From positions 1 to 64,000 of the forward strand of contig NZ_CP095461.1 of the NCBI RefSeq assembly GCF_023022985.1: 64,000 nucleotides of DNA, given 5' to 3'. Shown here one piece after another: positions 20,582 to 30,013 of the stretch. The position numbers and the translations under genes are program-made. Every line of letters begins with the position of its first letter. The first letter of the stretch is position 1. Under the pieces are notes generated by a model. That model worked only from the letters and a program-made list of their open reading frames with translations. It did not search any database and was not told the origin of the DNA. The stretch comes from Arthrobacter gengyunqii. Lineage in GTDB: Bacteria; Actinomycetota; Actinomycetes; Actinomycetales; Micrococcaceae.

Positions 20582-22420
20582 TTACCGGTCCGAGGGAGCC
20601 GTGTTGGGCTTCGCCGGAACGCTGTCCGCGGAGGTGGCCGTCGGCTCGGGAACGCTCGTGGAAGGGGGCGTCACGGGTCCCTCGGAGGTGAAGTACGTGA
20701 CAGTGGAACCCTGCGGCAGGGGCGCACCCTCGGACGGATTGACGGCGACTACGGTTCCGGCGGGCTGGCTTGACGCCTGGGTTCCGCCGTTGACCGGAAC
20801 CAGGCCGGCGCCGAGGATCTGCTGTTCCGCGGCGCTCCCCGACAATCCGGACAGGCCGCTGGGAACGGTGGACATCTCCGGTGTGGGAGCCCCGGCGGAG
20901 TAGGTGACGGTGACGTTGTCACCGCGGGACAGCACTCCCGCGGGGTCGATGCTGATCACAACGCCTTCCGGGTAATCGGAGGACTCCACCTGGTTTGCGC
21001 TGACGCGAAGACCCAGATTGGTCAGTTCAGCCCGCACCTCTTCAAAGGAGCGGCCTTCGTAACTGGCAGCGTTGACGGTGATCTCATCGGCATCCTCCGA
21101 GGGTGTCTCGGACGGCGCTGATGACTGCGTCCTCGACGGAGCCGGAGAAGCAGACCGCGAAGTGGTGCTGGGACTGGGGGCCGCCGAGCTGGTGGCCGGT
21201 GCCGGAGCGGGATCGTCGTCGTTGTTACCCGTCAGCACGACGGCGGCAATCGCCGCGCCCACCAGCAGCACCAGGAGCGCGATGAGCGGAATGGTCCAGG
21301 GGCTGCGGCGCTTCGCCGGTGCATCGTCACCGGTTCCGTCGCCGTTGCCTGCGTCATCGACGTCGTCGACTTCTTCATCGGTCCAGTCCCGTGACGCCGC
21401 TACTTCGCCGGTGGCGGCGTCTGCTCCCACTGCTGCTCCCGCAACGGTGGGAAGTGCGGACGTGGAAGGCGAGGTGTTCACGACGCGGGTGGCGGATGTG
21501 CCGGCTGTCGGCACCGGTGCGGTGACGGCATCGTTAACGGCAGTTGCTCCGCCGCCGCCAAAGAGCAGCATCCCGGGGACCGCTGCTTCGGCAGCAGTGA
21601 TGTCTCCGCGGCGGATGGCGGCGACGGCGCGGGCCAGGGCCTCGGCGTCGGACGGCCGGTCCGCCGGATCCTTGGCCAGCATGGACATAATGAGCGCGCG
21701 GACCGGCAGCGGAATGCTCTCGGGCAGCGGAGGCGGCGTGTCATTGACCTGTGCCAGCGCAATGGCGATCTGGGATTCACCGGAGAAGGGGCGGGTGCCG
21801 GCCAGCAGCTCGTAGCCAATGACACCAAGCGCGTAGATGTCGCTGGAACCGGTGGCCTGCTGCCCGGTGGCCTGCTCGGGCGCCAGGTACTGGGCCGTTC
21901 CCATGACCTGGCCGGTAGCGGTCAGCGGCACCTGGTCGGCGAGGCGGGCGATGCCGAAGTCGGTGATCTTGACCCGGCCGTCGGGCAGGATCAGCAGGTT
22001 GCCGGGCTTGACGTCGCGGTGGACGAGTCCCTGCTTGTGGGCTGCAGCCAGCGCGGTGGCGGTCTGCCCGATGATGGAGAGGGTGCGGTCCGGCGGGAGG
22101 CTCTTGTCGCGTTCGATGATGGAGGAAAGCGGCAGTCCGGGCACCAGTTCCATGACAAGGTACGCCGAACCCTCCTCTTCGCCGTAGTCGAAGACATTGG
22201 CGATGCCCTCATGGTTAAGCAGGGCGGTGTGGCGTGCCTCGGCCCGGAACCGGTTGAGGAACCCGGGATCCCCCGTGTACTCCTCCTTGAGGATCTTAAT
22301 GGCAACAATGCGGCCCAGGACCAGGTCCCGTGCCTTCCAGACTTCGCCCATACCGCCAATGGCAATACGGTCGGTCAGCTGGAATCTGCCGCCTAAGGTG
22401 ATACCCGATGTAGGCCTCAC
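20582..22420 (-). CDS. pknA: Serine/threonine protein kinase PknA-like with PASTA repeats
   Basis: The 612-residue membrane kinase has the glycine loop [12 protein letters not shown] (about residues 22-33), [10 protein letters not shown], and [10 protein letters not shown], so all catalytic elements are intact. A Ser/Thr/Pro-rich linker leads to one membrane helix (about 374-395) and then to an extracellular part with two PASTA-like units (about 445-515 and 517-585). Mycobacterial PknA lacks PASTA domains, so the extracellular sensor is a difference. The GTG start overlaps the pbpA stop (GTGA). Position and operon identify it as the PknA counterpart. Confidence 0.92.
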   Translation of the reverse strand: MRPTSGITLGGRFQLTDRIAIGGMGEVWKARDLVLGRIVAIKILKEEYTGDPGFLNRFRAEARHTALLNHEGIANVFDYGEEEGSAYLVMELVPGLPLSSIIERDKSLPPDRTLSIIGQTATALAAAHKQGLVHRDVKPGNLLILPDGRVKITDFGIARLADQVPLTATGQVMGTAQYLAPEQATGQQATGSSDIYALGVIGYELLAGTRPFSGESQIAIALAQVNDTPPPLPESIPLPVRALIMSMLAKDPADRPSDAEALARAVAAIRRGDITAAEAAVPGMLLFGGGGATAVNDAVTAPVPTAGTSATRVVNTSPSTSALPTVAGAAVGADAATGEVAASRDWTDEEVDDVDDAGNGDGTGDDAPAKRRSPWTIPLIALLVLLVGAAIAAVVLTGNNDDDPAPAPATSSAAPSPSTTSRSASPAPSRTQSSAPSETPSEDADEITVNAASYEGRSFEEVRAELTNLGLRVSANQVESSDYPEGVVISIDPAGVLSRGDNVTVTYSAGAPTPEMSTVPSGLSGLSGSAAEQQILGAGLVPVNGGTQASSQPAGTVVAVNPSEGAPLPQGSTVTYFTSEGPVTPPSTSVPEPTATSADSVPAKPNTAPSDR

Positions 22421-23871
22421 TTATTCAACACCGCCTCTAGGAGTTTCTGCGCGCTTGGAGTGGTCAATTGGGCACCGGTGGTCAGTTCCACGTCTTCCAT
22501 GACGATGGAGATGACCACTTCGGGGTCGTCGGCGGGTGCGAAGCCGGTAAACCAGGCATTGTCGCCACGGTCCTGAACTTCAGCCGTGCCGGTTTTGCCG
22601 GCCACCTTCACACCGGGGATCCGTGCTGCGGAAGCTGTGCCGTTGTCCACGACGCCAACCATCCAATCGGTGAGCTGCCGGGCCGTTTCCGGACTGACGG
22701 AGGTGTTCAGGACTTCAGGCTCCGGCTCGTCGATGATCGACAGGTCGGCTGCCCGGATATTGCGGATCAGGTTGGGCGTCATCTGCACTCCGTTGTTGGC
22801 GATGGCGGAGGACATCATCGCGATTTGGAGCGGCGTGGCCGTGACGCTGTACTGCCCGATGGCTGCCTGGGCCAGCTGGGCCTGGTCCAGCTCCGTGGGG
22901 AAGCCGCTGGCGACCACCCGGTCGATGCCGCGCTCGGGAAGGTGCAGGGCGGTGTTCCAACCGAACTTCTCCGCTTGGGAGACGATCGCATCTTCACCGA
23001 GATCCCAGGCGATTTGGGCAAAAACGGTGTTGCAGGACTGCTCGAGGGCAAATCCGATGGTGGCCTCCGACCGGGCGCCGCAGTTTCCATTCGTGAAGTT
23101 CGGCAGCGAGATGTTGGTTCCGGGCAGGGGAAGCTCCGAGGGATTGTCGATCTGTGAGTCGGCGTCGTAATCACCGGACTCCAGTGCAGCGGCGGCATCA
23201 ACCAGCTTGAAGACCGAGCCGGGTGCCAGCAGCGATTCGGTGGCGGCATTGGTGTAGGGAGACAGGCCTTCCACCGTGAGCAGCTCCTGCATGTTCTGCT
23301 CCACGACTTTAGTGTCGTGGCCCGCCAGGAGGTTGGTGTCATAGCTGGGCTTGGAAACCATGGCCAGGATGTTCCCCGTCTTCGGCTCCATCATGACAAT
23401 GGAGCCCTTCTGCCCTTCGGGAATGAGGTCATAAGCCATCCGCTGCAGGTCGGGATCGATCGTCAGCTCAACAGAGGCACCCTGCGGCTGGTTGCCGGAA
23501 ACGAGCTGCACCAGGCGGTCGTAGAACTGCTGGTCACTGGTGCCCGTGAGTTCCTTGTCCATAACCCGTTCCAGCTGTGTTACGCCGCTGACCAGGGAGA
23601 AGTACCCGGTGAGCTGCGAATACAGTTCCGGCTCGTAGTACACGCGCTGGAAGTTGAACTGGTCGCCTGAAGGCACCGATTCTGCGATCGGTGCCCCGTC
23701 CACCAGGATGGAGCCGCGGTTCTGGCCGAAGTTCTTGTAGATCGTGCGGTTGTTGTTCGGGTTCGCGTTGAGTTCTTCGGCTGCAAAGAACTGGACGTAG
23801 GTCAGCGAACCGAGAATGAGGACAAACATGGACAGGGCCACGATCCAGCTGTTCCGGATGGCTTGATTCAT
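22417..23871 (-). CDS. pbpA: Penicillin-binding protein 2 / PbpA, transpeptidase
   Basis: This class B penicillin-binding protein cross-links peptidoglycan during division or elongation. It has one N-terminal signal anchor (about residues 8-28), a dimerisation region, and the transpeptidase domain. The active-site motifs are SVFK (about 213-216), SCN in EQSCNTVFA (about 270) and KTG in [10 protein letters not shown] (about 424). At 484 residues it matches the actinobacterial PbpA. The ATG at 23871 overlaps the rodA stop (ATGA), so a longer upstream frame is not used. It pairs with the RodA/FtsW glycosyltransferase encoded immediately before it. Confidence 0.95.
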   Translation of the reverse strand: MNQAIRNSWIVALSMFVLILGSLTYVQFFAAEELNANPNNNRTIYKNFGQNRGSILVDGAPIAESVPSGDQFNFQRVYYEPELYSQLTGYFSLVSGVTQLERVMDKELTGTSDQQFYDRLVQLVSGNQPQGASVELTIDPDLQRMAYDLIPEGQKGSIVMMEPKTGNILAMVSKPSYDTNLLAGHDTKVVEQNMQELLTVEGLSPYTNAATESLLAPGSVFKLVDAAAALESGDYDADSQIDNPSELPLPGTNISLPNFTNGNCGARSEATIGFALEQSCNTVFAQIAWDLGEDAIVSQAEKFGWNTALHLPERGIDRVVASGFPTELDQAQLAQAAIGQYSVTATPLQIAMMSSAIANNGVQMTPNLIRNIRAADLSIIDEPEPEVLNTSVSPETARQLTDWMVGVVDNGTASAARIPGVKVAGKTGTAEVQDRGDNAWFTGFAPADDPEVVISIVMEDVELTTGAQLTTPSAQKLLEAVLNK

Positions 23872-25286
23872 GAGCCGCTTGCCTCCTTTTTCCTCAGTGA
23901 TCGTTTGAGCTTGGCCGGAGTCGCCGATGCGTCCTGCATGGCCGGGACCATGGGACCGGTCATCGGTCCCATGGCGGCAGGACGGCGGGCGGCCTCGGAG
24001 ATCAGCAGCAGCAGGGCAACAATGATCCAGTTGGCCAGCAGCGAGGAACCGCCGGCGGACATGAACGGCGTGGTCAGCCCGGTGAGCGGAATCAGGCGGG
24101 TGACCCCGCCGATCACTACGAAGCACTGCAGTGCGATCGTGAAGGACAATCCGCAGGCCAGCAGTTTGCCGAACCCGTCGCGGGTGCCCAGGGCTGCCCG
24201 GAATCCGCGGGACACCAGGAGCACGTACAGCAGCACGATTGCGAAAATGCCGATGAGGCCGAGCTCTTCGCCCAGGGCGGCAATGATCATGTCTGAATTG
24301 GCGTAGATGACCAGATCCGGCCGGCCCTGTCCCAGACCGGTTCCGGCGAGTCCGCCGCTGGCCAGCCCAAACAGCCCCTGGACCACCTGCCAGCTGCCGC
24401 CCGGACGGTCGATAACCTCCGGGTCGAAGGCATTGATCCAGCCGTCGATCCGCAGTGCGACGTGGCTGAAAAGCTGCATGGCCACCAGGCCGCCGGCGGT
24501 GAGCAGCGCAACGCCGATGAGGACCCAGCTGACGCGGCTCGTGGCCACATAGATCATGGCCATGAAGAGGCCAAAGAACAGGATGGAGGATCCCAGATCA
24601 CGCTGCAGGACCAACACTCCGATGCTGACGAGCCAGGCCGCGATCATGGGACCGAGGTCCTTGAACCGGGGCAGCTGCAGCGGGCCAACCTTGCGGCCCG
24701 CCAGCAGGATGAGGTCGCGGTTGGTGGATAGATACCCGGCAAAGAATATAGCGAGCGTAATTTTGGCGATTTCGCCGGGCTGGAAGGTTCCGGAGCCGAC
24801 CTGGATCCAAATGCGGGCACCATTGAGTTCCAGCCCGATGGGCGTCAGAGGCAGCAGCAGCAGGATGGCGCTGACGATCAGGGAAATATAGGTGTATCGG
24901 CGCAGGATCCGGTGGTCCTTGATCACAAAGAACACGGCGATTGCCGCGGCGACGGCGAGGGCGCTCCAGAGCAGCTGCCGATCCGCGGCGGTCTCGTTGT
25001 TCGCTATGTCCAGGCGGTGGATCATGGCGAGGCCGATTCCGTTGAGCGCCGTGACGATCGGAAGTATTACCGGGTCGGCATATTTAGCGCGGATCCGCAG
25101 CACTATGTGGAAGGCAAGAACCAGTCCCACGAGGGTGGCTCCCTGCGTCCAAAAATCCGAGTCGAAGGCGCGGTCCTGGTCCAGGCCCACCACCATGTTG
25201 GCGCCGATGCCCACCACGAGGGCAAGCAGCAGCAGCACGGCCTCGATATTGCGCCGTGACTTGGGAACCGTCAGCATATCTGACAT
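23868..25286 (-). CDS. rodA: FtsW/RodA/SpoVE family peptidoglycan glycosyltransferase
   Basis: SEDS proteins polymerise lipid II into glycan strands and act with a partner class B PBP. The 472-residue product has about ten to twelve membrane helices. Family features include the periplasmic loop segment WINAFDPEVIDRPGGSWQVVQG and the conserved AALGEELGLIGI and GLTTPFMSAGGSSLLANW regions. The ATG at 25286 overlaps the phosphatase stop in TAATG, and the longer frame upstream would lie inside pstP. The partner PbpA is encoded next, with a four-base overlap. Confidence 0.95.
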   Translation of the reverse strand: MSDMLTVPKSRRNIEAVLLLLALVVGIGANMVVGLDQDRAFDSDFWTQGATLVGLVLAFHIVLRIRAKYADPVILPIVTALNGIGLAMIHRLDIANNETAADRQLLWSALAVAAAIAVFFVIKDHRILRRYTYISLIVSAILLLLPLTPIGLELNGARIWIQVGSGTFQPGEIAKITLAIFFAGYLSTNRDLILLAGRKVGPLQLPRFKDLGPMIAAWLVSIGVLVLQRDLGSSILFFGLFMAMIYVATSRVSWVLIGVALLTAGGLVAMQLFSHVALRIDGWINAFDPEVIDRPGGSWQVVQGLFGLASGGLAGTGLGQGRPDLVIYANSDMIIAALGEELGLIGIFAIVLLYVLLVSRGFRAALGTRDGFGKLLACGLSFTIALQCFVVIGGVTRLIPLTGLTTPFMSAGGSSLLANWIIVALLLLISEAARRPAAMGPMTGPMVPAMQDASATPAKLKRSLRKKEASGS

Positions 25287-26818
25287 TACTTCTGTCCTCC
25301 GCAATTTTCCGGATCAGCGGCCGGCCCGGCCGCCGCTGAGGAAACGGCGGATGCCGTGGGGCTGGGGGTGGCGCCGGCGCTGGGGCTCGCCTTGGCCTCG
25401 GCCGGCGTTGCGGGAGCGGACGGCCCGCAGCTGCTTACCCGGGCGGTGCCCCGGAGGTCTTCAACGATCTGCTCGGCATGAAGCAGATCCTTGGCAGGGA
25501 TGGTGCCTTCCACCCGGTTGCGCTGGTATTCAGGCAGGCTGTCCAGTGGAATGTCCGTTTGCTCGGTGACGGATGAGAGCTTGATGGGGCCCAGGGACTG
25601 CGAAACGCCGTTGTAGATGGCCACGCTGTTGTCGCTGGAACCGACGTAGTAGCGGGTCTGCGTCCAGGTGTAACCGACCCAGAGAACGGCGGCCAGCAGG
25701 ACCGCCAGCAGCGCAAGGAAAGCCGGTACGAGCCAGCGGCGCCGCGGCTTGGATTCGGGGTGCTCAGGGGCGGGTGACTCTGACACGGGTGCCGCCTTGT
25801 GGGTGAGCAGGCGTGCGGCGCGGCGTTCGGCGGAGCGCTTGGTGACAATGGGGATCTGACCGGTTTCGGTGGCCAGTGACGCCGCACCCACCAGCATGTG
25901 CGGGCGCTGGGACAAATCCTGGCGGATCAGCTCCGCGCGGGCGGGCTCGTCGTCGTCCGCTTCCGTGTCCGTGATATCGCGCCCCGTCAGCGGAACGGCA
26001 GGAGATCCGGTGCCCGGTCCGCCCGTGACGGTTCCGGCGGCGGAAACCTGCGCGGAGACAGGTTCGTCGTCAGCCGGGGCATCATCCGGCACTTCGGCAA
26101 TTTCCAGGACGGCAACCGTCACGTTGTCAGGTGAGCCGCCGGAAAGAGTGAGCTCAACCAGGATGTCGACGCAGCGCTGGATGTCGTTGGTGTTCCGCAG
26201 GACGTTCTCAATATCAGAGTCGCGGAGGACGGCGGTCAGGCCGTCGGAACAGAGGAGCCATTTCTCGCCCGGTTCCACGTCAAAGGTGTCCAGATCAAGT
26301 TCGGGGCTGGCATCCACATCTCCCAGAACGCGCATGAGGACGTTCTTATGGGGATGGACTTCGGCTTCTTCGGGGCGGAGGCGGCCTTCGTCAATCAGCC
26401 GCTGGACGAAGGTGTGGTCAATGCTGATCTGTTCAAAGACGCCGTCCTTGAGACGGTAGGCACGTGAATCGCCAATATGGGCAAAGGCGAACTTGTTCCC
26501 GTTCAGCAGCAGCGCGGTCACTGTGGTTCCCATGCCGGACAACTGCGGGCTGGTGGTGACCAACTCCGAGAGCAGGGAGTTTGCGGCCTGGATCTCGTCT
26601 GCGAGCACGGTGAGTGCCTCGTCGTCGTGCTCTCTCTGGTCCAGATGAACCAGGTCCAGGACGGTGGAGGCGGATGCGACATTGCCACCGGCGTGGCCGC
26701 CCATACCGTCGGCGACGACGGCAAGGTACCGGCCCACATAGGCAGAGTCGTCATTCTTCAGGCGGACCATGCCTACATCGGACCGTGCTGCGTATTTGAG
26801 AACCAGAGCCACCGTCAA
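25286..26818 (-). CDS. pstP: PP2C-type Ser/Thr phosphatase PstP
   Basis: PstP dephosphorylates the kinases and substrates of this operon. The catalytic domain (about residues 5-240) has the metal-binding motif VVADGMGGHAGG and NDDSAYVG near the N-terminus, plus GDSRAYRL and LCSDGLTAVL further on. A linker, one membrane helix (about 361-385) and an extracellular region ending in a Pro/Ala/Ser-rich tail complete 510 residues. The TTG at 26818 overlaps the fhaB stop (TTGA); a GTG six bases downstream is an alternative start. Confidence 0.95.
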   Translation of the reverse strand: MTVALVLKYAARSDVGMVRLKNDDSAYVGRYLAVVADGMGGHAGGNVASASTVLDLVHLDQREHDDEALTVLADEIQAANSLLSELVTTSPQLSGMGTTVTALLLNGNKFAFAHIGDSRAYRLKDGVFEQISIDHTFVQRLIDEGRLRPEEAEVHPHKNVLMRVLGDVDASPELDLDTFDVEPGEKWLLCSDGLTAVLRDSDIENVLRNTNDIQRCVDILVELTLSGGSPDNVTVAVLEIAEVPDDAPADDEPVSAQVSAAGTVTGGPGTGSPAVPLTGRDITDTEADDDEPARAELIRQDLSQRPHMLVGAASLATETGQIPIVTKRSAERRAARLLTHKAAPVSESPAPEHPESKPRRRWLVPAFLALLAVLLAAVLWVGYTWTQTRYYVGSSDNSVAIYNGVSQSLGPIKLSSVTEQTDIPLDSLPEYQRNRVEGTIPAKDLLHAEQIVEDLRGTARVSSCGPSAPATPAEAKASPSAGATPSPTASAVSSAAAGPAADPENCGGQK

Positions 26819-27300
26819 GGCCTCAACTCAAGGACCGTCTTGCCAATGCGGATGGGAACCCCGGGATCCACCGGGAGGGCGCGCGTCAGCTGGCTGCCGG
26901 CCAGGAAGGTGCCGTTGGTGGACCCAAGGTCCTCAATGAACCAGCGGCTGCCCTGGGGGAACAGGCGGGCATGCCGGCCCGAGGCATAGTCGTCCTCCAG
27001 CACCAGCGTCGCTTCCTGGGCACGGCCGAGCAGAATCGGGCTGGAGGCCAGCTCCAGGGTGGTGCCGCGGAGGGGACCTTCGGTGACGACGACCTGCCGC
27101 GCCGGGACCTTCACCGGAGCGGGTGCCTGTTTCTCCAAGTCGGGATTCTTGCGGATCTGACGGGCGGTGGGTGTGCCGGTGCGGTTGCGGCTGCCCACCA
27201 CCAGGTCACGCCGGATGGCGCCGACAACGCTGATGACCATCAGCCAGAGCAGGAGCAGGAACCCGTACCGCAGCAGGGTCAAAATCAAACTACCGTCCAC
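26815..27300 (-). CDS. fhaB: FHA domain protein FhaB
   Basis: FHA domains bind phosphothreonine and so link the kinases to wall and division targets. The 161-residue protein has an N-terminal membrane helix (about residues 5-25) and a C-terminal FHA domain (about 75-158) with the motifs LLGRAQEA, ASGRHARLF and DLGSTNGTFL. The GTG at 27300 overlaps the fhaA stop by one base, and its own stop overlaps pstP. FhaB (FipA) is known in mycobacteria as a partner of FtsZ and FtsQ; the same role here is inferred from the operon. Confidence 0.93.
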   Translation of the reverse strand: MDGSLILTLLRYGFLLLLWLMVISVVGAIRRDLVVGSRNRTGTPTARQIRKNPDLEKQAPAPVKVPARQVVVTEGPLRGTTLELASSPILLGRAQEATLVLEDDYASGRHARLFPQGSRWFIEDLGSTNGTFLAGSQLTRALPVDPGVPIRIGKTVLELRP

Positions 27301-28028
27301 TAACGTCCTCCGGTCCGGACGGGAAGGAGGCGGAAGGTGATGCGGGTGCGGCCCATCGCAATAGTCGAACCATCCGTGAGATCTGCTTCCCCTTGTACTT
27401 TTTGGCCGTTGACGAAGCTTCCGTTTGTGGAGCCAAGGTCGATGGCGCGGCTGACACCGTTTTGGGTGCGGATTTCCAGATGCCGGCGGGATACGCCGGT
27501 GTCATCAACGAGGATATCTGCCTCGGAGGACCGTCCGAGCACAACTGACGGCGCATTGAGTGAATACCGCTGTCCGTCGATGTCCAGAACGGGCTGCATG
27601 CGTGCGGGTACCTGCTGCGGTGCGGGCGGAGCGGGCTGCCGCGGTGCGGGGGCTCCGGCCTTCTCCGTGGCGGAGTCGACCTCAAGCACTCCGGCCTTCA
27701 ACTCTGAATCGCGGGTGAAGGAGACCCGCACCGGCCCCTGGAGGGTGTAGGACTGGCTGCGGGCATGCTTGATGACGACGTCGCACAGTTCCTCCGCCAG
27801 CGGCGCTCCCCACTCCTGCGCGCGTTTGAAATCAGCATCGGACAGGCGGGCGGTAAAGACATTGGGTGCCAATGTGCGGCCCTGGCCCACGGTGAAGGAA
27901 CGCTCGTCGAGTTCGCGCCGCAGGGCGATGGCCAGCTCGAGGGGTTCCACCCGGCCGGAGGAACCCGTGGAGAAGGCACCTCGCACAACCTTTTCGATGC
28001 CGCGTTCAACGTTATCGAGTAAGCCCAT
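27300..28028 (-). CDS. fhaA: DUF3662 and FHA domain protein FhaA
   Basis: FhaA is the first gene of the operon. Its 242 residues combine an N-terminal DUF3662 domain (about 1-125, starting MGLLDNVERGIEKVVRG) with a Pro/Ala linker and a C-terminal FHA domain (about 150-235) containing VVLGRSSEADI, VSRRHLEI and DLGSTNGSFVNG. In mycobacteria FhaA binds phosphorylated MviN/MurJ and RodA-associated targets. The ATG follows a strong AAGGAGG. The operon promoter must lie in 28029-28403, where I could not single out a convincing -35/-10 pair. Confidence 0.94.
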   Translation of the reverse strand: MGLLDNVERGIEKVVRGAFSTGSSGRVEPLELAIALRRELDERSFTVGQGRTLAPNVFTARLSDADFKRAQEWGAPLAEELCDVVIKHARSQSYTLQGPVRVSFTRDSELKAGVLEVDSATEKAGAPAPRQPAPPAPQQVPARMQPVLDIDGQRYSLNAPSVVLGRSSEADILVDDTGVSRRHLEIRTQNGVSRAIDLGSTNGSFVNGQKVQGEADLTDGSTIAMGRTRITFRLLPVRTGGR

Positions 28029-28078
28029 GATCGCCTCCTTCCCTAGATTCTGTCCGGACTGTCCGTCGGATGCTGTGA

Positions 28079-28100
28079 CCCCGTCATGGCCCCGTCATGG
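28079..28100. repeat. Exact tandem 11-base repeat in the fhaA leader
   Basis: CCCCGTCATGG occurs twice without a gap (28079-28089 and 28090-28100). It lies 50 bases upstream of fhaA. The whole gene-free stretch 28029-28403 otherwise holds only the divergent control regions of the fhaA operon and tRNA-Leu, including a -10-like TATGCT at 28320-28325. Confidence 0.7.
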
Positions 28101-28403
28101 CAGGCCAAGGATACAAAGGTCCTCTTCGATAGTACTGGTGTCTCCCAACAAACAACCTAACGGGCGCACGGGGTTCCCCTGTGGCGAAACGGCACGGTCC
28201 TGAGGAAAAGGGTGGCTCCACGGGTACGGCTCCGCGTGGTGACGGACCGCAAATTCCCTGTCGCGGCGCGGAATTTGGCCCCCTCCGCCGGCCGTTTAGG
28301 TGTTTCCCGAAAATGTGGGTATGCTTGATTCTGCTGTTCCCGAGGAATCGAGACGCTGAAGGTTGATGAGACTGAATGCACACTCACCACGGGAAACCAT
28401 TTT

Positions 28404-28486
28404 GCGCGAGTGGCGGAACGGCAGACGCGCTGGCTTCAGGTGCCAGTGTCCGAAAGGGCGTGGGGGTTCAAATCCCCCCTCGCGCA
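28404..28486 (+). tRNA. tRNA-Leu (anticodon CAG)
   Basis: An 83-base class II tRNA. Acceptor arms are GCGCGAG (28404-28410) and CTCGCGC (28479-28485). The anticodon stem CTGGC/GCCAG encloses TTCAGGT, with CAG at 28437-28439. A long variable arm TGTCCGAAAGGGCGT and a T-arm with GGGGGTTCAAATCCCCC follow. Discriminator A; CCA is not encoded. Confidence 0.97.
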
Positions 28487-28495
28487 CTAACAAGA

Positions 28496-28530
28496 ATCAC
28501 CCCGGCTGAATAAGCCGGGGTGATTTTTTT
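28496..28530 (+). terminator. Rho-independent terminator after tRNA-Leu
   Basis: A perfect 12-base stem (28496-28507 and 28513-28524) with loop GAATA is followed by an uninterrupted T run to 28530, ten bases after the tRNA. This is the most canonical terminator in the window. Confidence 0.97.
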
Positions 28531-28571
28531 ATGCCCTGAACGGCAGCACCCGTATGGCCCCCAGCAAGACC

Positions 28572-28618
28572 GTGCCGCCCTTCTTCTCTGAAGGCGGTTC
28601 AGAGAAGAAGGGCGGCAC
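28572..28618 (-). terminator. Long perfect hairpin after the DUF5997 gene
   Basis: The arms 28572-28592 and 28598-28618 form a perfect 21-base stem with a five-base loop. It lies 19 bases past the stop of the minus-strand DUF5997 gene and is the likely terminator, although no T run follows on either strand. Confidence 0.75.
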
Positions 28619-28637
28619 CGGGGCCGGGCATGGGTCT

Positions 28638-29057
28638 TTAGGCCTGCTTGTTTGCGTGCTGTGCAGCCTGCTCGGCCTTGCGGGCCTTCTTGGCCTCGGC
28701 TTCCTTCACTCGCTTGGCTTCTTCGCGGACGGCGGCGAAGCTGGCCCGTTCTTCAACCAGCCATGCCGGCGGGGCAGCCAGCAGCGCGGTGATCTCGGCC
28801 GTGGTCAGCGCGTCGGTGATTCCCGAACGGGTGAGACCGCTGATGGAGATGTTGAGCTTCTGGGCCACCACGGGGCGGGGGTGGGGTCCGTTGCGGCGCA
28901 GTTCAACGAGCCACTCCGGGGGATTGGCCTGGAGCTCGTCGAACTGGGCGCGGGAGATGGGCCCGTCCTGGAACTCCTGCGGCGCTGCGGGCAGGTAGAT
29001 GCCCAGTTTCTTGGCTGCCGTGGCAGGTTTCATGGATTGGGATTTCTCGGAAGTCAT
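28638..29057 (-). CDS. DUF5997 family protein
   Basis: This 139-residue soluble protein belongs to DUF5997, a family common in high-GC actinobacteria. The core segment KPATAAKKLGIYLPAAPQEF near the N-terminus and the repeated PPEWLVELRRNGPHPRP and PPAWLVEERASF units are visible. A Lys/Glu/Ala-rich helical tail forms residues 110-139. The paired PP-x-WLVE motifs suggest an internal duplication. Start may be the first ATG or Met9. It is divergently transcribed from a LysR-type ligand-binding protein, an arrangement often seen for this family. Function is unknown. Confidence 0.88.
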   Translation of the reverse strand: MTSEKSQSMKPATAAKKLGIYLPAAPQEFQDGPISRAQFDELQANPPEWLVELRRNGPHPRPVVAQKLNISISGLTRSGITDALTTAEITALLAAPPAWLVEERASFAAVREEAKRVKEAEAKKARKAEQAAQHANKQA

Positions 29058-29126
29058 CTACCTAGGATATCCGCCGCGGGCACCGGCCCGGGAGCACACG
29101 GAGGGGCGCACCGCGCCGGCGGCGGA

Positions 29127-29154
29127 TAGACGGAGGAGCGGCCTGGGCTAACCT
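29127..29154 (+). promoter_or_regulatory. Candidate leaderless promoter of the LysR-like gene
   Basis: TAGACG (29127-29132), a 16-base spacer and TAACCT (29149-29154) end exactly six bases before the GTG at 29161. There is no properly spaced ribosome binding site, so transcription probably starts at the start codon. Confidence 0.45.
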
Positions 29155-29160
29155 GAAAAG

Positions 29161-29952
29161 GTGCCAACAGACGCTTCCCCCCGCCAGACCCGCCCGGCTC
29201 GTCCGCTGACGCTGGCTTATGTTCCCGGAGTGACGCCCGGAAAATGGATTGGCCGGTGGACGGAACGACAGGACCGCGAGCTGCACTCCTATCAATGCGG
29301 CGAGGACACGGTCTTCGACGAACTGCGTGCCGGCCGCGCGGATCTGGTGTTTGTGCGCGTGCCGGAGGAGGGATTTGTCCGTCCCCCGGACCTGAGCGTC
29401 ATTGCCCTCTATGAGGAGCGCCCGGTGGTGGCAGCGGCCAAAGATTCAGCTGTTGCTGCGTTCGAGGAGCTGGACCTGGCTGATTTGGCCGGCGAGATCC
29501 TGCTGGACCTGCAGGACATGGGAGGCGCCGACGTCGGAATGGAAGTGGTGGCCTCGGGTGCGGGCCTGCTTGTTCTGCCAATGTCCGTGGCCAAGTTGTA
29601 CTCGCGCCGCGACGTTGTGGCGCGGCCGCTCACCGGTTTCCCGGCGACCCGCATTGCTGTCGCCTGGCTTGAAGGGTCCGAGGACGCCGGTATCGAGGAG
29701 TTCGTGGGGATTGTGCGCGGCCGCACGGCCAACAGCTCGCGCCAGCCCTCCGTTCAGGAAGAGCAGAAGACCACGGCCCGCCAACGGACGAAAGAGCGGC
29801 AGAGCCGAAGCGGCGAGAAAGCGGGAAGCGGAGGCAAGCCGGCGTCGAAGTCCACCGGGCGCCCCGGTGCCAGGGGCAGCGCCGGGAACAAGGCGGGCGG
29901 GGCCAAGGGCGGCAAGGGCGGCAAGAGCGGAAAGCCCCGCCGGAGCCGCTAA
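29161..29952 (+). CDS. LysR substrate-binding-domain protein without DNA-binding domain
   Basis: The first 195 residues look like the effector-binding domain of LysR regulators: LTLAYVPGVTPGKWIGRW at the start, ELRAGRADLVFVRVPEEG, and the second lobe with VVASGAGLLVLPMSVAKL. The usual N-terminal helix-turn-helix is absent, so it probably does not act as a standard LysR regulator. The last 65 residues are strongly basic, rich in Lys, Arg, Gly and Ser, which may bind nucleic acid. GTG at 29161 is the only start that keeps the first strand. It is divergent from the DUF5997 gene with a gap of about 100 bases. Confidence 0.85.
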   Translation: MPTDASPRQTRPARPLTLAYVPGVTPGKWIGRWTERQDRELHSYQCGEDTVFDELRAGRADLVFVRVPEEGFVRPPDLSVIALYEERPVVAAAKDSAVAAFEELDLADLAGEILLDLQDMGGADVGMEVVASGAGLLVLPMSVAKLYSRRDVVARPLTGFPATRIAVAWLEGSEDAGIEEFVGIVRGRTANSSRQPSVQEEQKTTARQRTKERQSRSGEKAGSGGKPASKSTGRPGARGSAGNKAGGAKGGKGGKSGKPRRSR

Positions 29953-29977
29953 GAAACAAAACCTGTTCCGGTACCGC

Positions 29978-30006
29978 TTACGGCGCGCCAGTGCAGGTTG
30001 TAGCCT
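29978..30006 (+). promoter_or_regulatory. Candidate leaderless promoter of the VOC gene
   Basis: TTACGG (29978-29983), a 17-base spacer and TAGCCT (30001-30006) end seven bases before the ATG at 30014; no ribosome binding site is visible. The -35 match is weak. Confidence 0.35.
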
Positions 30007-30013
30007 TTCGCGC

